DNA of 11,533 nucleotides from an uncultured Oscillibacter sp. (lineage in GTDB: Bacteria; Bacillota; Clostridia; Oscillospirales; Oscillospiraceae). Of this stretch, positions 1 through 7,700 are shown one piece after another. The notes under the pieces were generated by a model. That model was not told the origin of the DNA and searched no databases. It saw nothing but the letters and a program-made list of their open reading frames with translations. The translations under genes were made by a program, and so were the position numbers. Numbering within the stretch: position 1 is the stretch's first letter; every line of letters begins with the position of its first letter. The stretch is taken from the NCBI GenBank assembly GCA_946183175.1, contig CAMHBH010000065.1:1-11533 (forward strand), read 5' to 3'.

Positions 1-1530
1 CCATCCGGAAGCGCCCAAGTCGGTGGCGGTATCCTTCAAGGCCTGCTGGATTTCGGCGGGGGTCTTGTCGGGGAAGCCGTACTTGAGCATGGCCGCCGCC
101 GCCGCGACGTGCGGACTTGCCATAGAGGTACCGTTCTTGAGGCCGTATTCGCTGTTGAGGATACTGCTTCTAATCCCGACGCCCGGGGCGGCGAGGTCGA
201 CGGATTCGCCGTAGTTGGAGAAGGAGGCCCTCTGGCGGTCGCTGTCCACCGCGCCGACGGTAATCACGTCGGCGATATGGGCGGGGCAGTGCTCCATGAC
301 GCTGTTGCCCTCGTTTCCGGCGGCCACCACCACCGTGACGCCGGCTTCGAGTGCCTCCCGAATCGCGTCGTCGAGGTAGTTGCTGTGTCCGCCGCCGAGG
401 CTCAGGTTAATCACCTTCGCGCCGTTCCTGACGGCGTGGCGGATACCCAGCGCGATACCGGCGGCGGTACCGCCTCCCGTCGCGCTCAGTACGCGTACCG
501 GCATGATTTGAATGTCGAGGAGGCCGCGCGTGCAGTCCACGATAGTTCCGGCGACGTGGGTGCCGTGACTGTGCGCGTCCTCGGGGTCGTTGTCGTTGTC
601 GATGAAGTCGTATCCGGTGTCGGTGAGGCGTCCCTGAAAGAGCGGGTGATTCATCTGCACGCCGCTGTCGGCGACCGCCACGACTACCGGGGACGTGCCG
701 CTTTTCGTTCGCAGGGCCGCCGAGAGTACGTCGGCCTTCATCGCCTGGACGCCCCAGGACAGGTATTCCGTCGAGGCCGCGTTGAGGTAGTCTTCGGAGG
801 ACATCGGGCCGCCCCGGAGCAGGATATCAGGCTCGGCGTAGCGCACGTAGGAGAGTTCCGACAGGTACGCCGCGCATGTTCTTGCGTCGCTCGCGGTAGA
901 AAATTGCAAAACCGAATGGCCCGTAGTGGGGTTGTAAATGACGTAAGGGTTGCCGTATGCGGACAGGCTCGGCAGTCGCCTGTCGGAGCTGACAATCAGG
1001 CGCTTGTAGGCGTAGGGGTCATTTTCGGCGGCCTCTTCCATCGCCATTTCCGACGACGCGCTGAGGAACTCCGGGTGGAGCAGATTCATGACCTGGGTGT
1101 CGAAATCTTCCTCGCCCGCCGCCTCCTGAATCCCGGATTCGGCGTTTGTGTTCTCTGGGGGCCGCGCAATCGCCTGGGAACCCCGGACGGTACAGTTTCT
1201 GTCCATCCAAACCAGGCGCACGAAATCGGTATCCAGCACGTTGCGCAGTTCCACCGTGACGGGATTCGCCGCGGTATCCACCACGTTACACTGTTTCATC
1301 TGTCCGGCGGCCCCGTTGAACTCGGCAAAGACCACCGCCCATAGGGTGTCCCCTTCCTGCCTGCCCGTCAGATTCACCTGACAGCGCAGTCCCGTTGCCG
1401 TGCGTTCGGGAGTGCCCACATTAAAATTAGGGCTTCCCGCAGTGTTTCCGCTCTCACTCGCAAGCACCACCGGAAGCATTCCGAACAACATGCACAGCAC
1501 GAGAAGGAAACTGAAAGTTTGTTTCTTCAT
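1..1530 (-). CDS. Secreted subtilisin-like serine protease (peptidase S8), C-terminus beyond the window
   Basis: The frame is open from an ATG at 1530 to the left edge (510 codons seen, no stop), so the 3' end is missing. The start has AAAGGAG nine bases upstream (1540-1546). A signal peptide covers about residues 1-24, with probable cleavage after VVLA. Residues 30-115 form a beta-rich module also recognisable in two other genes here. Residues 170-240 resemble an I9-type propeptide. The S8 catalytic domain runs from about 250 to the edge, with the triad intact: Asp288 in VAVADSG, His322 in HGTHVAGT, Ser469 in NGTSMASPHVA, and oxyanion Asn406 in AAGNEGN. The protein is therefore expected to be exported and matured by propeptide removal. 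It is the last visible gene of a five-gene block of exported proteins. Missing C-terminal modules (dockerin, SLH, sorting signal) would decide how it is attached. The S8 call is firm; substrate and role are unknown. Confidence 0.95.
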   Translation of the reverse strand, partial: MKKQTFSFLLVLCMLFGMLPVVLASESGNTAGSPNFNVGTPERTATGLRCQVNLTGRQEGDTLWAVVFAEFNGAAGQMKQCNVVDTAANPVTVELRNVLDTDFVRLVWMDRNCTVRGSQAIARPPENTNAESGIQEAAGEEDFDTQVMNLLHPEFLSASSEMAMEEAAENDPYAYKRLIVSSDRRLPSLSAYGNPYVIYNPTTGHSVLQFSTASDARTCAAYLSELSYVRYAEPDILLRGGPMSSEDYLNAASTEYLSWGVQAMKADVLSAALRTKSGTSPVVVAVADSGVQMNHPLFQGRLTDTGYDFIDNDNDPEDAHSHGTHVAGTIVDCTRGLLDIQIMPVRVLSATGGGTAAGIALGIRHAVRNGAKVINLSLGGGHSNYLDDAIREALEAGVTVVVAAGNEGNSVMEHCPAHIADVITVGAVDSDRQRASFSNYGESVDLAAPGVGIRSSILNSEYGLKNGTSMASPHVAAAAAMLKYGFPDKTPAEIQQALKDTATDLGASGW

Positions 1531-1559
1531 CTCGCTCGTCTCCTTTGTGAATCCTGTAC

Positions 1560-1589
1560 CCCGCCCCGCCTCCGGGGAGGCGGAGCGGG
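1560..1589 (-). terminator. GC-rich intercistronic hairpin (attenuator, processing site or weak terminator)
   Basis: An inverted repeat pairs 1560-1564 with 1585-1589 and 1566-1572 with 1577-1583, with one mismatch and a 4-base loop. It lies between the stop of the cohesin gene (1617) and the ribosome site of the protease gene (1540-1546). In the minus-strand transcript no U-run follows it, so it is not a textbook rho-independent terminator. It could reduce or uncouple expression of the protease, or protect the upstream mRNA 3' end. The structure is seen directly; the role is inferred. Confidence 0.5.
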
Positions 1590-1616
1590 AGCGGTTAAAC
1601 TCTTTTGCGTGTGGGA

Positions 1617-3248
1617 TTACCAGTCCTTATCCTGGTACGGGGTGGACTCGAAACCGTCGTCCTGCAAGTTCTGCACGAGGGAGTCGAGGCGGTCGCGCCA
1701 GAAGTTCTGGAACCACTCGGCGTCGCCGAACAGGCGCACGAGCGTGGGACTGGTGGCGTAGTAGGCCTTAATGAAGAGGCGGCCGTACCAGGTCTGCCCG
1801 AGGACATCGTCGCGGAATCTGCGGAGCGTCCAGACTTCGGGGGTGTCGTAGGAGCCGTACACCGAGGTGGCAATGTAGCAGCCACCGCCGCCGCCCGGGT
1901 TGGACAGTTCGTTCCATCCGGCGTATACCGTGGTATTGTTCTGAATCCGGGCGGTAAAGTCAAAGGCCTGCGTGGCCGCCGCGTCGGAGAACCAGCCCTT
2001 GAAGGTATAGCCGCCTGTGCGCGTGGGATTCTGGGCCGGGGCCGTGACGGTCGTGCCCTTGTCGATTTCGACGGGGGTCTCCGCCGGGGTGCCGCCGTTG
2101 CCGTTGAATGTCACCGTGACTTTCTCCGTCTGCGGCGTTACGGTCAACTGTCCCTTTTCAACGGAGAGCGTCCAGTCGTTGTCATCGTTAAAGGCCTCGA
2201 CGACTTCAACCGCAAAGTCGTATGTTCCGGCTTGGGCGTCGGATTTCAGACTAAAGTTAATCGTGGCGAGCCTTGCGTCTCTTGTGACTTCGTTCGCGCC
2301 GCCCCAGTTGATAACAACCGGGTTTCCATGGCCGGAGGCGTTGTCCGTCTCCGTGCCGAACACCTGCTCAAAGACGACGTTCTGCACCTCCAGAACTTCC
2401 GGATAGGTGACACGGAGTTTCAGTCCCAGCAGGCCGGGGTTGTTCCTGATGGAGACGGGAACTGCGACCGTCGCTTCGGTGTTGCCCTGCGCAACTGTCG
2501 CGGCGTCAAGGACGACGGTAGCTCTATTCTGCGGGTCAGGGGTCGAGACTGCGTTCCAATCGGCGTAAATGGTGGTGGGCTGCGTAATCGGGGTGTTGAA
2601 ATCAAAGACCGTGGTAAGAGCCTCGTCGCCGTACCAGTTCTTGAAGGTATAATTTTCGCGGGTCGGGTTCGTGGTCGGACGGGAAGCTGTCCCGCCTGAT
2701 GTTACGTTTTGCGGCGGAATCTCCGAACCGCCGTTCGTGTTGAATGTCACGGTATAGGTCGCCGCTTCCCCGCCGCCGTTGGGAGTGACGGTCAACTGTC
2801 CCTTTTCAACGGAAAGCGTCCAGTCGTTGTCGTCATTAAAGGCCTCGACGACTTCGACCGCAAAGTCGTATGTTCCGGCTTGGGCGTCGGATTTCAGGCC
2901 AAAGTTAATCGTGGCAAGTCTTGCGTCTCTTGTGACTTCGTTCGCGCCGCCCCAGTTGATAACAACCGGGTTTCCATGGCCGGAGGCGTTGTCCGTCTCC
3001 GTGCCGAACACCTGCTCAAAGACGACGTTCTGCACCTCCAGAACTTCCGGATAGGTGACACGGAGTTTCAGTCCCAGCAGGCCGGGATTGTTCCTGATTG
3101 AGATAGGAACCGCGACAGTCGCTTCGGTGTCGCCCTGGGCGACTTGCGCGGCGTCAAGAACGACGGTCGGTTCATCTGCCAAGGCAAACGGCTGTACCAT
3201 GGTAAAGAGCATGCAAAATACCATGAATACGCCCAGCCATCTCTTCAT
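1617..3248 (-). CDS. Two-cohesin scaffoldin-like surface protein with InlB-type repeats and CFI-box C-terminal domain
   Basis: 543 residues; ATG start with AAGGAGG ten bases upstream (3259-3265). Order of parts: signal peptide 1-24 (cleavage after FALA); cohesin-like domain 28-155; InlB B-repeat/Flg_new-type repeat about 164-232, with the YTFKNWYGD core and a final YADWN; second cohesin-like domain 244-371; second InlB-type repeat about 376-446 (YTFKGWFSD, YAGWN); Gly linker; and a C-terminal domain 457-543 starting CYIATSVYGSYDTPEVW and ending YQDKDW, as in the family called CFI-box-CTERM. Cohesins are receptors for dockerins; the fold features seen are GD/GNTEATVAVP, NNPGLLGLKLRVTYPEVLEV and ARLATINF. 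The two cohesins differ at only four residues over 126. There is no catalytic domain, carbohydrate-binding module, LPXTG or SLH. It is flanked by a dockerin gene upstream and a protease downstream, which fits a small adaptor. The cohesin call is by eye; partner and anchoring are inferred. Confidence 0.85.
   Translation of the reverse strand: MKRWLGVFMVFCMLFTMVQPFALADEPTVVLDAAQVAQGDTEATVAVPISIRNNPGLLGLKLRVTYPEVLEVQNVVFEQVFGTETDNASGHGNPVVINWGGANEVTRDARLATINFGLKSDAQAGTYDFAVEVVEAFNDDNDWTLSVEKGQLTVTPNGGGEAATYTVTFNTNGGSEIPPQNVTSGGTASRPTTNPTRENYTFKNWYGDEALTTVFDFNTPITQPTTIYADWNAVSTPDPQNRATVVLDAATVAQGNTEATVAVPVSIRNNPGLLGLKLRVTYPEVLEVQNVVFEQVFGTETDNASGHGNPVVINWGGANEVTRDARLATINFSLKSDAQAGTYDFAVEVVEAFNDDNDWTLSVEKGQLTVTPQTEKVTVTFNGNGGTPAETPVEIDKGTTVTAPAQNPTRTGGYTFKGWFSDAAATQAFDFTARIQNNTTVYAGWNELSNPGGGGGCYIATSVYGSYDTPEVWTLRRFRDDVLGQTWYGRLFIKAYYATSPTLVRLFGDAEWFQNFWRDRLDSLVQNLQDDGFESTPYQDKDW
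2142..2519 (-). repeat. Cohesin-coding direct repeat, copy 2
   Basis: This 378-bp segment matches 2790-3167 at a constant offset of 648 bp (216 codons), with about 20 mismatches by hand count. The central stretch 2272-2438 is identical to its partner. It encodes residues 244-369 of the cohesin protein. Confidence 0.9.
2790..3167 (-). repeat. Cohesin-coding direct repeat, copy 1
   Basis: Partner of 2142-2519, encoding residues 28-153 of the cohesin protein. The two copies are separated by the first InlB-type repeat and a short linker, so the duplicated unit is the cohesin rather than the whole cohesin-plus-repeat block. The two InlB-type repeats are far less alike. Confidence 0.9.
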
Positions 3249-3292
3249 AACACAAATTCCTCCTTAAAAAACGGTCTTGCGCGGGATGTCGC

Positions 3293-4030
3293 TCAATGCG
3301 GGAGAACCTGGTATCCATCAACCTCCGCCAAGTGCCGGGCGAGGGAAGTCAGGTCTCTTCCGTTTACCGTACCATTCGCGTCACCGTTGCAATTCGCGTT
3401 TTGCATATTGATGGCCTTGGAGCCACCCGGCATATAGTCGCTGTTCTCGGCGCAGTATCTGGCCAGAGCGGTCAAGTCCCTGCCGTTGATGGTGCCATTG
3501 CCGTCCACATCGCCGCACAGGGCATTGGTACTGCCGGTGTTGGAGTTACCGCCGCCGGTGCTGTCTCCACTGCCGGTACTGGTACCGGTATTGCCACCGC
3601 CGCCGGTGCTACTGCCGCCACCGCCGCCGGAACCGGTAGATTCGCCGACAGTCAGCGTGGCCACCTGACTGCGCGCGCCGTTGCTCTCGTCCGTAGAGTA
3701 GTCGGACAGGAACACGGCGTAGGTGCCCTGGGCCAAGTCTTTCGGGTAGACGGTCTGCTCGAACGCGGTGCCGCTTGCCGTGTAGACGTTCAGGTAGTAC
3801 AGATTCTCGCTGGTGGGCAAAGCGGACGCGTCGCCCTGCTGAATCATGACCAAGTAGAACTGTCCGTCGGTGACGCCGTCTTTGTGAATCGTGAACTGCG
3901 TTTCGTCGGCGTTCTTTGTGACCGTTACGGCGCTGCCGGTATTCTGGACTTCCACCGCCGCGAAGGCGCTTCCGCAGAACAGGGCCAGCGTCATGCACAG
4001 CAAAGCGCAACAAAGTAACATTTTCTTCAC
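3293..4030 (-). CDS. Secreted dockerin type I protein
   Basis: 245 residues from a GTG start, chosen because AAGGAGG (4041-4047) lies ten bases upstream; the next in-frame ATG (4021) is 19 bases from it. A signal peptide covers 1-24 (cleavage after SAFA). Residues 25-132 form a beta-rich domain I cannot assign. Residues 132-170 are a Gly/Ser/Thr linker. A type I dockerin fills 171-237 with two F-hand calcium loops: Asp174-Asp185 (DVDGNGTINGRD) and Asn215-Asp226 (NGDANGTVNGRD), each followed by a DLTxLAR helix. Dockerins bind cohesins in a calcium-dependent way. The gene sits 44 bp upstream of a two-cohesin gene and 19 bp downstream of an SLH lipoprotein gene, so a local cohesin-dockerin pairing is the obvious inference. 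It has no visible catalytic domain, so it may be an adaptor or binding subunit. The dockerin call is strong; the N-terminal function is unknown. Confidence 0.9.
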   Translation of the reverse strand: MKKMLLCCALLCMTLALFCGSAFAAVEVQNTGSAVTVTKNADETQFTIHKDGVTDGQFYLVMIQQGDASALPTSENLYYLNVYTASGTAFEQTVYPKDLAQGTYAVFLSDYSTDESNGARSQVATLTVGESTGSGGGGGSSTGGGGNTGTSTGSGDSTGGGNSNTGSTNALCGDVDGNGTINGRDLTALARYCAENSDYMPGGSKAINMQNANCNGDANGTVNGRDLTSLARHLAEVDGYQVLPH

Positions 4031-4040
4031 CGTACTGATT

Positions 4041-4047
4041 CCTCCTT
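4041..4047 (-). promoter_or_regulatory. Ribosome binding site setting a GTG start for the dockerin gene
   Basis: AAGGAGG on the minus strand, ten bases before GTG at 4030. It lies just inside the 19-bp gap after the stop of the preceding gene (4050), which fits translational coupling. Confidence 0.75.
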
Positions 4048-4049
4048 AC

Positions 4050-4664
4050 TTAATTTTCCGGCGATTCGCTCAGAAACTTATCCTCGTAGCGAATCAGGAT
4101 GTTTGCCATATCCCCCCGGGAGACCGTTCCGGAGGGGGCAATCAGGCCCGGTTCCGTCTCCCGAATGAGAACGTTGTAGTATCCCCAGTAGAGGGGCTGC
4201 CGGCCCTCGCCGGAGATTTCGCCGCTGTCGCGGAATCCGTCGTTGTAGATTCCGGTCAGCAAAGTTTCCATGCCGCTGACCGCGCCGTTGTGGGCGTAGA
4301 GAATCGACATGGCCTCCTGCCGCGTGACAGGGGCGTCGGGCGCGCCGGAGAGGTATCCGGCACTGGTGGCCCAGTCGGTGGCGCTCTTTCCGGGCTGTCC
4401 GGAGAGATTCCAGAGCGCGCGGAGAAATTCGCCGAGGGTGGCCGGGTCGTCGGGGCGGAAACACCCGTCGGGCGGGACGCCGTACAGGCCGCGCTCCAAG
4501 CCTTCCTGAATGGCTTCCTCCATGGGGTGTCCGGCGATGTCGGTAAACTCCCCGCCGTCCGCCGCCGACAGTTCCGCCAGTTCCGGCTCCGTGCCGGACG
4601 CGCAACCCGTCAGGACGGCGAACGCGAGCAGGGCCGTCAGGAAAAGCAGAGTTCGTCTTCTCAA
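4050..4664 (-). CDS. SLH-repeat lipoprotein, probable TTG start
   Basis: I chose a TTG start at 4664 (204 residues), because AGGGAGGT at 4671-4678 sits seven bases upstream and it gives a classic lipoprotein signal: three Arg, a hydrophobic stretch, then the lipobox LTGC with Cys21. An in-frame ATG at 4730 has a weaker AAGGA ten bases upstream and would add 22 Pro- and Gly-containing residues before the signal, which is less natural. After a short linker come three S-layer-homology-like segments at roughly 40-90 (FTDIAGHPMEEAIQEGLERG, then TLGEFLRALWNLSG), 96-128 (partial, ending VTRQEAMSILYAH) and 141-197 (FRDSG ... VSRGDMANILIRYEDKF). SLH domains normally bind pyruvylated cell-wall polysaccharide; with a lipid anchor this protein could bridge membrane and wall. 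It lies mid-operon, directly upstream of the dockerin gene. The repeats are divergent, so wall binding is not assured. Confidence 0.8.
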   Translation of the reverse strand: MRRRTLLFLTALLAFAVLTGCASGTEPELAELSAADGGEFTDIAGHPMEEAIQEGLERGLYGVPPDGCFRPDDPATLGEFLRALWNLSGQPGKSATDWATSAGYLSGAPDAPVTRQEAMSILYAHNGAVSGMETLLTGIYNDGFRDSGEISGEGRQPLYWGYYNVLIRETEPGLIAPSGTVSRGDMANILIRYEDKFLSESPEN

Positions 4665-4670
4665 ACAAAT

Positions 4671-4678
4671 ACCTCCCT
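4671..4678 (-). promoter_or_regulatory. Ribosome binding site supporting the TTG start of the SLH lipoprotein
   Basis: AGGGAGGT on the minus strand, with seven bases between GGAGG and TTG (4664). It lies inside the reading frame that would begin at ATG 4730, which argues that the longer frame is not the main product. Confidence 0.6.
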
Positions 4679-4748
4679 GTATGGTCAAGGCCGGGCCGGG
4701 CCGGGGCAGTGACGGTATCCAGCGTCTCATAGAAGGTTCATCCTTTCA

Positions 4749-7700
4749 TCAACGATTCGCAGGCGGGGGAGGCGTATAGGCCCCGCCGCCGCCGGAACTG
4801 CTTCCGCCGCCGCTGGGGGGAGGCGTATAGGCACCACCGCCTCCGCCGCCGGGGGGAGGCGTATAGGCCCCGCCGCTTCCACCGCCTCCGCCACCGGAGT
4901 AAAGCGGAAACTCAGCCGGGGCGCAGAGGACGCGCATACTGTCGGTATCGCTCAGCAGGAACACCCTGACAAGACAGTGCTCGGGGAGTGCGGCACCCGC
5001 GAGGGGAATCCGGGCCGGGATTCCGTCCCCGGTATCGCCGGAGAGTTCGGCGGGCGGGAGGAGCGTCAGCATTTTCCCGGACTGACTGCCGTCCAGCGAG
5101 TAGGCCGCCGCGAGAATGACGGGGTTCGCCGCGCCGCGCACGGTCAGGTTGATTTCGTTCGCGTTGTGGCTGTTCACAATCAGGGACGGGGCGGACGGGG
5201 TGGAGGCCTCGTAGAGCGTCATGGACACGCCGCTGTAATCGCTGTCGGGGAGGGCCTGCGCCACGAGGTGGTTTTCGCTGACGGACCACGTATAGTCGAC
5301 GCCCTCCCGGAGGGTTCTGTCGCCGTCGGTGACGGTGACGCCGCTTTCGGGGTTCCCCGAGACCTGGCAGGCGCTCATGTCCCGGGCGAACTCGGCGTAG
5401 AGGAAACCGGGCTGTGTCACGTCGCGGAACGTGTACTCATACGCGCCGTTGTAGTAGGAGTAAGTCGGCGAAGCGCTCCCGGCGTCGGCGTAGGCCGCCT
5501 GTACGCCGTTGACGTAAACCGCCTTGAGCGTGTAGCCGTCATCGGGCTGGATACGGAACGTGTAGTTCCCGTTCTCCGGGACGGAGGCGGAAACGGATTC
5601 GGCGGGCTGGCCGTCCTGCGGGAGAATCCTTCCGCCGACCCCGGCCTGGGCGGTCAGGGGGTACTCGGTATCGCTTCTCGCGGAATTCAGGGCGAAATCC
5701 TGCGCGAAGGGGCGCGGCGCGTCGGGGGCTTCATTCTCCATCGCGTTCAGGGAAAGCGCGGAGAGAGAGGAGAAATCGGAACCGCCTGTGCCGCCCCCGG
5801 CGACGCACAGTCCTTCACTGTTATTCAGGCCCAGCATTCCCAGGCCGTCGCCGATTCCGAGGCAAATCGCCTGCCCGTTTCCGTAGCCTTCAATATTGGC
5901 GTTGTTGACGGAGTTCTCGCTGTCCCCGTCGAGACTGCTTCCCACGGAGAGGGAGTAGTATTCGCCTTCCTGAAGTCCGTTGAGCATGGCGGTGGCGAAT
6001 CTCTCTTCGTCCGACACGGCCAGGACGAACTTTTCCGCCGCGGAGTTGACATGCACGGACAGTCCGTTACCCGACAGCGTGACATCCATCATCCGTCTGC
6101 CGTCGACGAAATTCGCGTTATGGACGGTGTAGAGCTCTTCCCCCGGCACGTAGAGCATATGGAGGTGGCTCGGCTCCTCGGAATCCGGCGTGATGTTGCT
6201 GACAAAGACCTCTTCAATGTCTTCATCGTGCCCCGGTTGCAGGACGCCGTCCGCGTACACGGCGACTTGCCGCTGGTAAGGCTCCTCTCCGTCCGGTGCC
6301 TCGTAGTTCTCGTCGAGCACCCTCAGCGTGAAGTTGTCCGCGGTCGTCGCCAGCAGGTAGCGGGAAGGGGAATCCTCATCCTGCAAGGCGGCGGCGTTCA
6401 GACTGCCCCTGTGGTTGTTCCAGACGCTGTAATAGGTGTCGTAGGGGATGTAGGAAATCTGCCCGTTGCTCTGGTTCCAGCGGATTCGGGGCGAGATATC
6501 GTAAGACCAGTTTTCGCCGCTGACGGGGATGGTGCGTTCCTGCGCGGGGTAGTTGGAATCGTACACGCGCAGAGCGCCGCTTGCGGTCACGCCGTAGGCG
6601 AGGATTGCGTGTCCGCCCTCCCTGCCGCGCAGGCAGACGATGACGGGTCTGCTGGTGCCGCCCCGGCGGGCCTCGCTGACCAGATTCTGTACGCCGGCGA
6701 GTTCCCGCATATTGGAGGCCACCTGGGAAATGTGCATCGCCTCAATGAAATCTGTCAGCGACAGGCCCATGCGCGGGTCCAGCGTGGTGCTGTAGTCCGA
6801 TTTCCGCAGGTCGCGGATGGACGATTTCCCGAACACGCTCGTGTTGGGGGCATTGGTACCGGAGAGCAGTCCGGCAGTGGTCGCCATGCCGAAGCAGACG
6901 CCGCCGTTGCCCACGTCGTAGTAGTAGACTGTCCGGGCCCTCTGGTTGTCGCCGAACATGTACCGGCACAGGGCGAGGCTGATTCCGGGCTTGGAGTAGT
7001 TGCTGAAACTGTAGGAAGGAGGAGACGTACTGGGCGTGGGGCTGGGCGTCGGGTCCGGACTGGGCGTGGGGGCGGACGCGCGCACCGTGACTTGAATCGT
7101 GGCCGTCGAGCGGACAACGTCGCCGACAACGAGGGCGATGGTGACGGAGCCGGTGCCGGAAGCGCGCCCGGTAATCGTGATGGGAACGGAGCGGTTCGAC
7201 CAGTTGTCCCTCCACGCGCAGTCGAGCACGGACGGGGTATTGTTGATACAGCGCATGGCGCACAGGCCGCTGACGTTCTGGGCCGTGCAGGTGACTTTCG
7301 TCGACTGGCCGACATCCAGCGTGACGGAGGAGGAGGCGACCGTCACGCGCTCATTCTCGGGCCTGGCCCTGACCGTGACGGGAATCGCGACCTGTACGCC
7401 GGACTGGTTGTTTAAGCTCACCGTCAGCGTCCCGGAGCCCTCGCTTCTGCCCGTGACGACCAGCCGGATACTGTTTCCGGAAGTCCCGTTCGAGCTCACG
7501 GAGAAGCGCGCGGAATTGGAAGTGCTGTACCGGAAGGAATCTCCGTTCGCGAGCGCGCTGTCCGGGGAGACGGTGACGACGGCGCTTTCCCCGGCGTAGA
7601 CCGACACGGAAGCCGGCGAGGCTGTCAGGGTCGTGGAGGGGTTGACTTCCACGTTGAGCGTCACGGAGGCCAATTCCGTGCGCGCGCTGTTGTACAGCCT

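Noticed and set aside
109..1344. Long plus-strand open frame (411 codons)
   Set aside because: It lies antisense to the subtilisin gene, whose catalytic motifs are unmistakable, and has no ribosome site or recognisable domain. Long antisense frames are expected in GC-rich coding DNA.
1605..2699. Plus-strand open frame opposite the cohesin gene
   Set aside because: Its apparent internal repeats only mirror the cohesin duplication on the other strand. No ribosome site or family resemblance.
4765..4867. Short repeats that might suggest a CRISPR array
   Set aside because: The units are only 16 bp, unevenly spaced and in frame within a coding sequence, encoding Gly/Pro repeats.
4977..7415. Very long plus-strand open frame (812 codons)
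   Set aside because: Antisense to the cysteine peptidase gene, no ribosome site, Gly/Val/Arg-rich composition typical of a shadow frame.
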